DNA from: Bacteroidota bacterium
GTDB taxonomy: Bacteria; Bacteroidota; Ignavibacteria; Kryptoniales; JAKASW01
Reading direction: 5' to 3'
Assembly: GCA_021812985.1 (NCBI GenBank)
Contig: JAKAMG010000032.1
Span: 1-34,366 of the forward strand
DNA: 34,366 nt
In this document: positions 1 through 7,950 of the stretch, in pieces
Position numbering within the stretch: position 1 is the first letter of the stretch
Layout: each line of letters opens with the position of its first letter
The notes under the pieces: model-generated
What the model was told of the DNA's origin: nothing
The model's database searches: none
What the model saw: only the letters and a program-made list of their open reading frames with translations
Position numbers and translations under genes: made by a program

Positions 1-220
1 CCGCGTCCTTCAGCGACGTCGTGACCGTTAGTCTCCCCGCCTTCAGGTTCTTTTCCAGGAGGGCGTCAAGTCCCGGCTCATATATCGGCGACTCCCCCTT
101 CTTCAGCTGCGCGATCTTCGCTTTGTCCACATCCATGCATATAACATCGTTCCCTGTCTCCGCGAAGCATGTTCCTGTGACAAGTCCGACGTAGCCTGTT
201 CCGATAATTGAAATCTTCAT
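1..220 (-). CDS. ugd: UDP-glucose 6-dehydrogenase, N-terminal part (cut by window edge)
   Basis: Reading the minus strand from ATG at 220 gives 73 codons that stay open to base 1. The protein starts [16 protein letters not shown], the Rossmann dinucleotide motif GxGxxG (G7, G9, G12) of the UDP-glucose/GDP-mannose dehydrogenase family, with D30 ending the second strand to bind the NAD ribose and the family signature SPIYEPGLD at residues 44-52. The enzyme oxidises UDP-glucose to UDP-glucuronate with two NAD+ in the cytoplasm, supplying exopolysaccharide or lipid sugar pathways. A GAAGA stretch about 6 bases before the ATG may serve as ribosome site. The catalytic Cys and the central and C-terminal domains lie outside the window. 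A GDP-mannose or UDP-N-acetyl sugar dehydrogenase is the alternative; the EPGLD box favours UDP-glucose. Confidence 0.86.
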   Translation of the reverse strand, partial: MKISIIGTGYVGLVTGTCFAETGNDVICMDVDKAKIAQLKKGESPIYEPGLDALLEKNLKAGRLTVTTSLKDA

Positions 221-225
221 GTGTC

Positions 226-309
226 TTCAGTTCTTCGTTCTTAGTTCTTAATTAGTGGTCCGTGGTACCTGGTTGTTTGTTCTTCGTATGGAGTTCCCGG
301 TTCCTGGTG
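226..309. repeat. In-register heptanucleotide repeat (12 units)
   Basis: Twelve consecutive 7-base units run without indel from 226 to 309, loose consensus CYTNGTT on the plus strand. Examples are CTTCGTT (233), CTTAGTT (240), CCTGGTT (268), CTTCGTA (282), CCCGGTT (296) and CCTGGTG (303). Position 5-7 of most units is GTT or a one-base variant. The array ends 5 bases before the start codon of the dehydrogenase gene, so it would lie in that gene's leader or promoter region. It resembles in kind the short tandemly repeated heptamers known from cyanobacteria; no link is implied. Confidence 0.6.
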
Positions 310-712
310 CGTAACTGCGGGCTCAGGGTACTTTCTTCCCTCGTTCATTTTATCATGGAACAAGGGTAGTACATACCTTCGACCTGCGGCGTTCAGGTGG
401 GCCTCCCGCAAGCTCTCCAACGGATATTATAACACCTCTGCTCTGTATTAAATTCCCCTTACCAAGCATTTTAGTCCAATATCTCTAGCCAAAGGATTGT
501 GCCGCGACTGTACTCAGGAAAAATTGGACACATGTCGTCAGTGAAGCTACCGAATCTTACGCTCTAAACACACGGCGCGCTTCCGTGAACACATGCGACG
601 CCCCATAGGGGAAGGAAGCGATAGGCCGCCATCACGATCGAAGGTTCATATGGACAAAAAGTAGCTGTAACCGAAGCCATCTGTCCAATGAAAGAGGGAC
701 GGTACCGGACAG
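310..712. other. Intergenic stretch without a supported gene
   Basis: Between the heptad repeat and the mscL terminator both strands hold only short frames without ribosome sites. The longest (minus strand, 564-776) translates to an aromatic- and Cys-rich product with no signal or motif. The 11-base string GGAAGGAAGCG occurs at about 610 and again near 804. No promoter was convincing enough to place. Confidence 0.5.
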
Positions 713-761
713 AAAAAAAAAGTATTGCTGCCACGAATAGTGTGGGCGGGCGGTAGCAGCA
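713..761 (-). terminator. Probable rho-independent terminator of mscL
   Basis: On the minus strand, 54 bases past the mscL stop, TGCTGC (761-756) can pair with GCAGCA (731-726), extended by two further pairs after one mismatch, around an 18-base loop. Four to five bases later comes a run of nine T (721-713 read on the minus strand). The long loop makes the stem modest, but the T-run is canonical. Confidence 0.55.
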
Positions 762-814
762 CTCCCCCCTCCACACCTAACAGTGCGGACCTGCAATCGT
801 CCGGGAAGGAAGCG

Positions 815-1249
815 TCATATCTGCGAAGTACAGTAGGGGCATCTGACCGCCTTCAGATTGACCGAGGACTGGCACTGGGGACAAGTCTTGGTGTTCGGCG
901 CAACGGCTGGCTTCTGACGCTTCAGCCTGTTCATGAGCTTCACGATCATAAACAATGCCCAGGCAACAATCAGGAAGGATACGATGCTGTTGAGAAAGAG
1001 TCCGTAGTTGATCGTCGCCGCGCCCGCGGCTTTCGCGGCCGCTAGAGATGGATACGAACCGCTGGACATGTTGATGAAGAGATTACTGAAATCCACGCCG
1101 CCGAGGAGACGTCCGAATGGAGGCATGATTACATCTGCCACAAGCGATTTGACCACCGTGCCGAATGATGCACCGATGACGATGCCTATCGCCATGTCCA
1201 CAACGTTTCCCTGAACGGCAAATTCTTTGAATTCATCGAGAATCTTCAT
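815..1249 (-). CDS. mscL: Large-conductance mechanosensitive channel MscL with C-terminal zinc ribbon
   Basis: The 144-residue protein carries the MscL core: an amphipathic N-terminal helix (MKILDEFKEFAVQGN), TM1 about residues 15-45 with the pore-lining GNVVDMAIGIVIGASFG segment, a periplasmic loop about 50-80, and TM2 about 82-105. It is the homopentameric inner-membrane valve that opens on membrane tension during hypo-osmotic shock. The usual C-terminal helical bundle (LLxEIRDLL-like) is absent; instead residues 123-140 read CPQC(10)CPYC, a four-Cys zinc-ribbon pattern. Start choice is firm: AGGAGG lies 6 bases before the ATG. The DUF3078 gene ends 63 bases upstream on the same strand and may share its transcript. 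The channel assignment is near certain; metal binding by the tail is inferred from the Cys spacing. Confidence 0.95.
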   Translation of the reverse strand: MKILDEFKEFAVQGNVVDMAIGIVIGASFGTVVKSLVADVIMPPFGRLLGGVDFSNLFINMSSGSYPSLAAAKAAGAATINYGLFLNSIVSFLIVAWALFMIVKLMNRLKRQKPAVAPNTKTCPQCQSSVNLKAVRCPYCTSQI

Positions 1250-1312
1250 GCTTTCCTCCTGTTATGTGCTTTTAGAATCTAGACTACTTTAGAGTCCCTG
1301 AACTCATCAGGT

Positions 1313-2191
1313 CTAAAACACCGTGTAAGTTAACCCCATCTGAAGGCCTTCCTTCATCTGTGTCCTCAGCGACTGGTCCTTCTGGTAAACCAGCTGATAG
1401 GTGAAGTTTACGTTTATAAATGAGTTGACCTTGGCGGCGATCAGGTTATCCCACCTTACATCCCACACTTTCAAATCGTTGAACCTAGTAAAAAGACGCA
1501 GGCCCGTTGTGAGAAGCATGTTGTCTGCCACCTGAAGTTTGGCCTGTGTCACCGATTCAAGACCTGTCTCTAACTTGAACGCCTCGACTTTGTCGGTTGT
1601 TGACGGGTTGTCAGTGTACTGACGATACCTGTTTGTAAATACTTCCTGTGCCGCAAGTCCAAGCCTCGTGGTAAGATTAGACAACTTGTCGTAATTGAAC
1701 CCCAGGCTCTGCGTCACGTAGCCAGGATCGAAAAAGTTCGCGATCGGCACGGGGACAGTGGAAGCGTAAGAGTAACCTTCCGCTATCGTCGTAATCACGG
1801 TATTGCTGAAGAATGGATTTGTGGCCCAGCCAACGTTGTATGTCAAAACGTCCTCGAGAAGGAGGTCGTTGTCCGTAGTGATCGCCCCCTGACTCCCGAG
1901 TTTGCTTCTCCCGTATGAGGCGCGAAGGTGATTGACCAGCCCCCACGTCTTGCCCTTATAGTTGTAGCCGACATTTGCGGTCACCGTCCACGCGAGCGCG
2001 TTAGATCCCCCCTGAGTCCAGTTGCTGAATGCTATCTGGCTAAGGTTGAGCGCAGTCACCATGGTTGGGATCCAGACACCGACCGTATCCGCATGCGCTG
2101 AATCTGGTTTTGCGGCCTGAGGACCCGGATATGCACAGGCCGTAAGCGCGGCAAAAAGAATTAAAAGTACGACGGTAGAAAGTTTGTACAT
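1313..2191 (-). CDS. DUF3078-type outer-membrane beta-barrel protein
   Basis: This 292-residue secreted protein has a signal peptide (residues 1-20). After it comes the pattern typical of DUF3078 proteins of Bacteroidota: a W58-containing NWTQGGSNALAW box followed by repeated amphipathic beta strands rich in aromatic residues and ending in the barrel-like C-terminus GLTYTVF. The family is thought to form outer-membrane barrels of unknown function. The segment LTAC at 16-19 fits a lipobox, so a lipidated N-terminus at C19 is possible, although barrel proteins are normally cut by signal peptidase I. A ribosome site AGGAGAGG precedes the ATG by about 5 bases. mscL follows 63 bases downstream. 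The family assignment rests on pattern recognition and is likely rather than certain. Confidence 0.72.
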   Translation of the reverse strand: MYKLSTVVLLILFAALTACAYPGPQAAKPDSAHADTVGVWIPTMVTALNLSQIAFSNWTQGGSNALAWTVTANVGYNYKGKTWGLVNHLRASYGRSKLGSQGAITTDNDLLLEDVLTYNVGWATNPFFSNTVITTIAEGYSYASTVPVPIANFFDPGYVTQSLGFNYDKLSNLTTRLGLAAQEVFTNRYRQYTDNPSTTDKVEAFKLETGLESVTQAKLQVADNMLLTTGLRLFTRFNDLKVWDVRWDNLIAAKVNSFINVNFTYQLVYQKDQSLRTQMKEGLQMGLTYTVF

Positions 2192-2531
2192 ATTCCCTCT
2201 CCTATCTTATCGGATGAACATCGAACCCTGTTGCCGTCGGAAAGCCTCTGACGCCGTATGTGACGGTTTGGCTCAAAGTTACTGAAGATTTGTCTAAGAA
2301 TCTGGAAGGTTTAAGAGAATCCACCTGTATCATGAGATAAGGTAACCAATCCCATAGGATTGTTCTCATCACGGAATGATAAAGAATCCGCGATGCTGCC
2401 TCTCAAGAATAGTTCCATCATCATGAATGTACTTCAGCCGAAGTCTTCGTAACTTATCGCTTAGACCCGGTTGTAGTTGCGCGCCGGGATGAAATCCGTT
2501 CTAACCCGACTGAAAAGGATTGATATCGCAG
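2192..2531. other. Divergent intergenic region between DUF3078 gene and GH76 gene
   Basis: About 340 bases separate two divergent genes, so promoters for both should lie here. I see no ORF, no strong hairpin and no clear minus 10/minus 35 pair. The last 17 bases hold AAGGA (2515-2519), the ribosome site used for the plus-strand gene. Confidence 0.4.
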
Positions 2532-3677
2532 ATGAGGGGGAGTATCAATAGCGTGAGTTTCCCAATACGTCCTGGTAGAGTTGTACTCGCAATTCTTTTG
2601 CTTTGTTCAGCCGCAGCCTATGGGCATGACGGCTTGGCCCACACGAAGAGTCCTTCGAAATCAATCTGGTTCTTCCGCGCCGACTCCGCCCAAGCCACGC
2701 TTCAGCGGGATTTCTGGAATCCGCAGGCGAAGATTTTTTACTCCAGCTCTTCCAGGTCTGGTGATCTCAATTACTGGTGGCAGGCGCACGCATTGGATGT
2801 ATTGGTCGACGGTTTCGACCGGACCGATAACCCAGATTACGTCGCGAGGATATCTTCCCTTTTCCAGGGTGTCTCAACGCAAAATGACGGGTTCACCAAC
2901 AACTACGACGACGACATGGCCTGGATGGCGCTTGCCCTTCTGAGGGCGTACCGCTGCACGGGTGATAAAAGATACAAGACTGTTGCGGAGAGCCTCTGGG
3001 ACACGATAAAAGAAGGATGGGACGCAAACCTGGGGGGCGGAGTATACTGGCAGAGAAATCCACACACATACAAAAACACACCTGCGAACGCGCCTGCATG
3101 CATTCTCGCGTGCCGCCTCTACGATGAGACTGGCGACAGCACCGACCTCGAGTGGGCGGAGAAGATGCACTTCTGGCTGAAGTCTACACTCGTCGACACC
3201 GCGACCGGCGTCGTGTGGGACGGAATCGACACAAAGGGGAGAGTTAGCAGAGCGCAATACTCGTACAACTATGGAACATACCTCGATGCATGCCTCGAAC
3301 TTTACAGGATCACCAGAAATCCTTCGAACCTGAACGAAGCCGTGACGACTGCAAAGGCGGCTGACAGCGTCTTCGCCTCCGGCGGAGTTCTCCGAAGCGA
3401 GGGAACGGGCGACGGAGGATTGTTCAACGGGATATACGTTCAGTACCTCGTGGAGCTCACAATCGAGCCTGACCTGGACGACTCCTTGCGAATCAAATTC
3501 GAGAGCTTTCTCTACGACAACGCAGTAACCTTATGGGAGAGGGGACAGATTCAGGGCATGGGCTTGTTCAACGACAACTGGAATTCACCGCCTTCCGGGA
3601 GCGTGAACCTGTCGGTCGAGCTGAGCGGGCTGCTTTTACTCGAAGCAGAGGCAAAGCTAAGCACGCACGTGAAATAG
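2532..3677 (+). CDS. Secreted glycoside hydrolase family 76 (alpha-1,6-mannanase type)
   Basis: The 381-residue protein begins with a long N-region and a hydrophobic signal core (VVLAILLLCSAAAYG). It then carries an alpha/alpha-barrel sequence with the GH76 hallmark NNYDDDMAWMALALLRAY; D127-D128, followed two residues later by Trp, match the paired catalytic aspartates of this family. Other family-like pieces are WWQAHALDVL near the start and the GGVYWQRN and SYNYGTYLDACLELY segments. GH76 enzymes hydrolyse alpha-1,6-mannosidic links, typically in fungal mannan or bacterial glycolipid/polysaccharide backbones, in the periplasm or outside the cell. An in-frame TTG at 2520 is possible, but AAGGA at 2515-2519 sits 12 bases before the ATG at 2532 and only touches the TTG, so the ATG is preferred. 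There is no carbohydrate-binding or sorting domain, and no sus-type partner genes are adjacent. The exact substrate is inferred from the family. Confidence 0.85.
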   Translation: MRGSINSVSFPIRPGRVVLAILLLCSAAAYGHDGLAHTKSPSKSIWFFRADSAQATLQRDFWNPQAKIFYSSSSRSGDLNYWWQAHALDVLVDGFDRTDNPDYVARISSLFQGVSTQNDGFTNNYDDDMAWMALALLRAYRCTGDKRYKTVAESLWDTIKEGWDANLGGGVYWQRNPHTYKNTPANAPACILACRLYDETGDSTDLEWAEKMHFWLKSTLVDTATGVVWDGIDTKGRVSRAQYSYNYGTYLDACLELYRITRNPSNLNEAVTTAKAADSVFASGGVLRSEGTGDGGLFNGIYVQYLVELTIEPDLDDSLRIKFESFLYDNAVTLWERGQIQGMGLFNDNWNSPPSGSVNLSVELSGLLLLEAEAKLSTHVK

Positions 3678-3687
3678 GCCAGGCGAT

Positions 3688-3720
3688 CGGGGCCCGGTTC
3701 TTACTCTCTCGGGTTCCCCG
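3688..3720. terminator. Hairpin between convergent genes
   Basis: CGGGG (3688-3692) pairs with CCCCG (3716-3720) and the adjoining CCCG (3693-3696) with CGGG (3710-3713), leaving a two-base bulge and a 13-base loop. It lies 11 bases after the GH76 stop and 30 bases after the stop of the convergent protease gene, so it can serve both. Neither side has a clean T-run. Confidence 0.45.
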
Positions 3721-3749
3721 TTCCATCCTCCTCTCTCCTTCCAGTACGC

Positions 3750-4673
3750 TCAGTTCACGATCATTTTCCGATCAGGTATATCGACTGTGATTTGTTTCCC
3801 GAGCCAGTTGATGCAGGTAATGCCGTCGTAAATCAGCCCCGGAAGAAAGGAAGTCTTTACATCAAGGGCACGCACAGACGGCGCCGCCGACAGCGAGATA
3901 TCATTGACGGTATCCACATAGAAGACGTTTGTCAGACTGTTGTTGAATGTGCTCGTCTTGAAGACCTTCGTGGCCATGGCAGTGTCGATCCCGATATCCT
4001 TCATGAAGCCGCTGTTGAACCTGTACACATCGAATCCTGCCCCGCTGTCGAGTGACACTTCGAGCGTAAGCCTGTTGTCGACCCTGACACTCGTGAACAT
4101 GTCGAGTGAAATTCCCCTTTGGTCGTCGAGCTGGATCGGCACGGTTCTCCCTTCCCGCACCCGTGAAGCCAGGCTGGATTTCGTCTCCAGCCAGAGCTTC
4201 TTCGCGGCAAAATCTATCGTGAACGCACGGCGGCGGAAGCAGGTGAGGGAAATCAGCCCGTCGGTATGTCCTAAATCCGCGTCGAGAACGGTCACGACCG
4301 GATCTACAGTCTTCATATTGCCGATTCGAATTTCGTTCACCTGATAGAGTCGCACTTTGAGCGCCTCGCCGGTCGCCCTGAATCCGGTAAAATAACCGTC
4401 CTCTTTCCGGATGCTCCCAAGTTTATCCGCAAACGCTTTCGTGAAGACATTTATGCCGGCACCGGTATCGAGTATAAAGCGCCCTTGCACGCCGTCGACC
4501 CTGGCGTCGATTATGATATGGCCGTAGGGATCGAGGCCGATCGGTATCGATGTCGGACCATGGTTGTCGACGGCGGGATGCCCTTCCTGGTGTGACGGGA
4601 CCGCGGCATGGATCGACACGGAGACAGCAAGAAGGTAAAACACCAAAAGATAACCATGAGACAAGATTTTCAT
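3750..4673 (-). CDS. Secreted retropepsin-like aspartic protease with two lobes
   Basis: From ATG at 4673 (GGGAAAG about 8 bases upstream; an in-frame TTG at 4688 is weaker) the protein has 307 residues. A signal peptide ends near HAA. Two copies of a clan AA fold follow. Lobe 1 has RFILDTGAGINVF with D69 and closes with a DGLISLTCF(5)IDF segment. Lobe 2 has VSLDSGAGFDVYRF with D209 and closes with YDGITCINWL(4)VDI. Each lobe thus shows the catalytic D-T/S-G-A motif and the hydrophobic glycine-containing flap partner. Most bacterial members are single-lobe dimers or membrane-anchored; here one chain could supply both aspartates, as in pepsin. The likely location is periplasmic or extracellular. 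The substrate is unknown. It is convergent with the GH76 gene and has no obvious operon partner. Confidence 0.8.
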   Translation of the reverse strand: MKILSHGYLLVFYLLAVSVSIHAAVPSHQEGHPAVDNHGPTSIPIGLDPYGHIIIDARVDGVQGRFILDTGAGINVFTKAFADKLGSIRKEDGYFTGFRATGEALKVRLYQVNEIRIGNMKTVDPVVTVLDADLGHTDGLISLTCFRRRAFTIDFAAKKLWLETKSSLASRVREGRTVPIQLDDQRGISLDMFTSVRVDNRLTLEVSLDSGAGFDVYRFNSGFMKDIGIDTAMATKVFKTSTFNNSLTNVFYVDTVNDISLSAAPSVRALDVKTSFLPGLIYDGITCINWLGKQITVDIPDRKMIVN

Positions 4674-5179
4674 AAAGTTCTTTCCCAATTAGTTAAACGC
4701 TACGGAATTTAACCAATCGGCGAGAACTGTTGCCACAATGTGTGATGAAGCATCGCGTGGTTTGGGCGCGGGTGGGATTGCGAAGGAGCGGATTCCCGCG
4801 AAATGTGATCGCGACGAAAGTGAGCTCGGCAGTTTTGCTGAAAGTTGGTCAAGGTTTGCGCATTATATTGGAAGAGGGAGAAGGAGCAAAGGAGGAGTCT
4901 GTCGTGAAGCTGCATAATAATACAACCCGGAAGAGATACTCCCGGCGGACAGGCTCAATTTCCCCCTTCTGACTCAACAGGAATCGCAATATCCAGAAGG
5001 TCACGGATGGAGAAAGGATGACCGGACATTTTCTGTGAATGCTGTGATACGCAGTCGTCCCATGGTGATTGAATGCTGGGCCGCCCTACACGATGGGTTC
5101 ATGCCCGCGGAGACTTATATATTCAGATTGACCACCGCCTACCTTCGCAAAGCTCACGGCACCGTTCCGGCGCATTCAA
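4674..5179. other. Intergenic region, no supported gene
   Basis: About 500 bases upstream of the protease gene and downstream of the next minus-strand gene. Frames on both strands (for example plus 4730-4972) lack ribosome sites and give Arg/Val- or His/Ser-rich products without motifs. I found no convincing stem-loop or promoter. Confidence 0.4.
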
Positions 5180-5809
5180 CTATTCGTGAACAACTATTCC
5201 GTTGAGAAAATCCGTCATGTCGGATTCATACTGGGGGAGAAGGTTGGCGGAGGTGAACGTAATAAGTTGCAGGATACCGGCGGGACCGGCATAGTAATAA
5301 CTGTAGTACACGAACTTGATGCTGTTTATGGTACCGGTGATCTTCATGCAGAGGAGTCGACGGCCGTTGACCTTTCTATATTGCTGGTAAATGATTTGTG
5401 CATCAGGGGCGGCTTTGAGAGCATTGTTCAAGGCCATCTGCTTGAGATTATCGAAAGTCATCTCGAACCTCTCAGCAATGATTATCGCGTAGACGTCGCC
5501 GTTCTTTTCTTCCATCTGCGTCTTGTCGGGGTCCTGCGTCTTCTGCAGTATCCACTTAGACGGATCGTACCATAGTTCGAAATGGCCATCCTTAAGCTTC
5601 AACACGTCTGTTGCGAACGCACTCTTCGTGAAAACGCTGTCTGATGTGTCGGCAACTTCTGTGGTATCGCGTGCGAACTTCCATGTGCCGTCATTCTTGA
5701 GTAACACCTGACGGCCGTCTTCAGTCGTCGCCTTGATTACCTGTGAGTGGAGAGGGCTTACTGAAATCCACAAAACGGAAATAAACGCAAGTATAGTAAC
5801 TCTTTGCAT
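5180..5809 (-). CDS. Small secreted protein of unknown function with DGR..LKNDGTW motif
   Basis: The open frame extends to 5923, but the real start is the ATG at 5809. AAGGAGA lies about 7 bases upstream and the protein then opens with a signal peptide (MQRVTILAFISVLWISVSPLHSQ). The mature N-terminus has ATTEDGRQVLLKNDGTWKFA, a short beta motif seen at the start of many exported hypothetical proteins of Bacteroidota. The remaining region has LWYDPSKW, EERF-like and YYSYYYAG segments reminiscent of PsbP/DUF1795-type folds, where an early P-x-x-W is typical. Length is 209 residues. No catalytic motif is seen. It is probably periplasmic; function is not assigned. Confidence 0.8.
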   Translation of the reverse strand: MQRVTILAFISVLWISVSPLHSQVIKATTEDGRQVLLKNDGTWKFARDTTEVADTSDSVFTKSAFATDVLKLKDGHFELWYDPSKWILQKTQDPDKTQMEEKNGDVYAIIIAERFEMTFDNLKQMALNNALKAAPDAQIIYQQYRKVNGRRLLCMKITGTINSIKFVYYSYYYAGPAGILQLITFTSANLLPQYESDMTDFLNGIVVHE

Positions 5810-6166
5810 ATGCAGCTCTCCTTCCGGAAATTGGTCCTTGCAGCAATGGTACAATCTGACAAGCCTGGTCGCCGATAGCTCTCGAACACGTTCATAGGAA
5901 GAGCCGCCCCCCTTAAGTATCAATCAGGCTTCCAACATTGAGCTAATTTTAGGCAAAGCGCAGCTTAATAGCAACTCTCGGTGAGCTTCGCTGTCTGCCG
6001 GCATCCCTTTCCTAGGTCACGTGCATGCCGCGAGGACTAAAACGACTACGTTGCGATGGGACAACTAAGTTTCAAGCTTTGCCTTCCCTGTGATTTTGAG
6101 TGCCTGGCACGTAGGACTTAAGGATCGCGCGACCCGAATGGAATTAAAGGCCAGCCGGCCGGTGAG
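5810..6166. other. Intergenic region upstream of the secreted protein gene
   Basis: About 357 bases with no supportable ORF. Next to the methyltransferase stop, the minus strand reads GGCCGGCTGGCC and then TTTAATT, which could form only a 4-bp stem; a weak terminator is possible. A promoter for the 5809 gene is expected near 5820-5900 but none could be placed. Confidence 0.35.
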
Positions 6167-7033
6167 TCAGGTATACGCGACCAAGAGTTCTTCTCCGTTG
6201 TCAGGCGGTCGGAAGCCGTCAGTCCTCTTCGCAAAGTAGAGTTCTGTCAGCTCAGCCGCCGACACATGCCGCGCCCTTCTAAAACCCGAGTCGCGTGCAA
6301 GTCTCAACACTTCTTGCGGCGTGAAGAAGCTGATGAAGGGAGTCCCGCTTGACCGAGCCCCTTTGGCTGCGGCTTCGAAGCCGGGCCGCACATCCGGGCC
6401 CGCGAGCTCGAGGGGGATGAGAAATGTCATCGCGAACACAGTCCGCGGCGCGAGCGACGACACTTGGCGTAGCGTGCCGGCGATCGCTTCTTTCGTAAGG
6501 TACATGCTCAAACCGATGGACGTGACCACAGCTGGCCGGGTCACATCGAAGCCTGCCGACGGTAGTTTGTCCAACCATGATTCACCAGATTCAAAATCGA
6601 CCGGTACGAACCGAAGCCATTCAGGTACACCGTATCCCAGCTCCACAAGCCGAGCCCGCTTCCATTCCTGCTGAGCGGGTCTGTCGACCTCGAATATCCG
6701 GAGTCGGGACGCGATTTCCGGCCTCCGCTGCGCAAATGTGTCCAGGCCCGCTCCGAGTATGACGTACTGACTGACCCCCGAGCCAGACTCTTCAACAACC
6801 AGGTCTTCGATGAAGCGGGCGCGTGCCACTATAGATGCCCGGAAAGGTCGCGTGAACTGGGGGTTCATATCAGGTCGGCTGCGCCAGTCTTCTCCCGGAG
6901 AGGCCAGCCGAAGACCAACCTCGTCCTCAAGAATGTAAGGGGGCGGGTCTGCCTTTACGTGCAGCGCCCGCCACAAAGCCACTCTTACGGCAGTACTGTC
7001 TGCGGCTGGTGTTGTTCCTTTATCATCAGTCAT
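6167..7033 (-). CDS. SAM-dependent methyltransferase, TIGR00027/LCM-like family
   Basis: The 288-residue cytoplasmic protein matches the leucine carboxyl methyltransferase-like group (TIGR00027) that is abundant in actinobacteria. An N-terminal helical cap with TRPFRASIVARARFIED leads into SAM motif I VILGAGLDTFAQR (residues 91-103), the acidic end of beta 2 in FEVDRP (114-119), then VPVDFESG with the second SAM contact. The terminal strand GEELLVAYT is characteristic. Family members transfer methyl groups to carboxyl or hydroxyl groups of small molecules; the substrate here is unknown. The ribosome site is weak (GAGA about 8 bases before the ATG). marC lies 154 bases upstream on the same strand. 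The protein looks Arg/Pro/Ala-rich compared with its neighbours, which could hint at transfer, though I did not quantify this. Confidence 0.86.
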   Translation of the reverse strand: MTDDKGTTPAADSTAVRVALWRALHVKADPPPYILEDEVGLRLASPGEDWRSRPDMNPQFTRPFRASIVARARFIEDLVVEESGSGVSQYVILGAGLDTFAQRRPEIASRLRIFEVDRPAQQEWKRARLVELGYGVPEWLRFVPVDFESGESWLDKLPSAGFDVTRPAVVTSIGLSMYLTKEAIAGTLRQVSSLAPRTVFAMTFLIPLELAGPDVRPGFEAAAKGARSSGTPFISFFTPQEVLRLARDSGFRRARHVSAAELTELYFAKRTDGFRPPDNGEELLVAYT

Positions 7034-7187
7034 GGCACTATCTCTTGTTTGTCGTGGTTACACATGAACTTTCTCCAAGCCGACTATTTATAATCCCGAT
7101 TGGGCCGGAACACTTTCAGCCCCGCGAACAGACAAATGCCCGAATATTCTGATCGTGACAACGCGACTCGCGCCCAAATTATTAGGA

Positions 7188-7859
7188 TCAGGGGTGTATC
7201 AAATTGGTTACCCCACCGACGGCGATCTGCAACCCGACGCAGAAAATTAGGAACGCCATGAGCCGGTTCACGATTTTCTCGGTGCGGGAGCCCATGTATC
7301 TGATCAGTCGTCCGGCATTCACATAGAAAATGAAAATCAGAATGGCGATGCCTAAAATGGATATGATGAGAGCCGCGTTGTTCAGCATGTACTCCGTAAA
7401 TGATTTCTCCTGCACGTGCGCGCTGAGAGTGAACAGCACCGCGATCGTTCCGGCCCCAGTGGTGATAGGAAATGTGATCGGGTAGAACAGCTTACCTTCC
7501 AGCCTGGCGAACTCCTCCTCATCGGACTCATGAGGGGGCGGGTTTGTCCGCTCGCTTGATTTGTCGGTCGTAAGAAACTCCCAGCCTATCTTACAGATCA
7601 TGATTCCACCGCCAAGCTGGATTATAGGAACAGACAGGCCAAACAGCTCGAGTATCCAATGGCCGATGAAAAGAGTGAAGACACACAGTCCGAGAGCGTA
7701 TATCGATATCCTTCTGGCCGCGCTTACCCTCTCCTTCCTCGACAGGCCCGAAAAATAAGGGTCGACGAGTAGAGCCGTACCGATAGGGTTAACCACCGGG
7801 AATAGCGCGATGAACCCGAGAAAGACAATCTCAAGAAAAGAGTGGAAATGAATAGGCAT
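7188..7859 (-). CDS. MarC family integral membrane protein
   Basis: The 223-residue protein has six hydrophobic segments and the MarC (UPF0056) signature PVVNPIGTALLV at residues 21-32, where NPIG recurs in nearly all members. A second family motif, FPITTGAGTIAVLFTL, begins the second half, reflecting the internal two-fold repeat of the family. A charged cytoplasmic loop (SSERTNPPPHESDEEEFARLEGK) separates the halves. MarC proteins sit in the inner membrane. The original link to multiple antibiotic resistance was withdrawn and their transport role remains undefined. No strong ribosome site was seen. It is upstream of the methyltransferase gene; a functional link is not evident. Confidence 0.93.
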   Translation of the reverse strand: MPIHFHSFLEIVFLGFIALFPVVNPIGTALLVDPYFSGLSRKERVSAARRISIYALGLCVFTLFIGHWILELFGLSVPIIQLGGGIMICKIGWEFLTTDKSSERTNPPPHESDEEEFARLEGKLFYPITFPITTGAGTIAVLFTLSAHVQEKSFTEYMLNNAALIISILGIAILIFIFYVNAGRLIRYMGSRTEKIVNRLMAFLIFCVGLQIAVGGVTNLIHP

Positions 7860-7950
7860 TAGCTGACCGCATTTTTTTTGAAGTTAACCAGAAGCCGGCA
7901 TAGTCTACAAGCACAAATTAAATTCTCGGCAACGCTGCTGATGGGAGCGA

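Noticed and set aside
564-776. Minus-strand 70-codon frame between the dehydrogenase and mscL genes
   Set aside because: No ribosome site, product rich in Cys, Tyr and Phe without motif, and it crosses the mscL terminator.
4730-4972. Plus-strand 80-codon frame
   Set aside because: TTG start without ribosome site; Arg/Val-rich product with no domain; opposite frame equally open.
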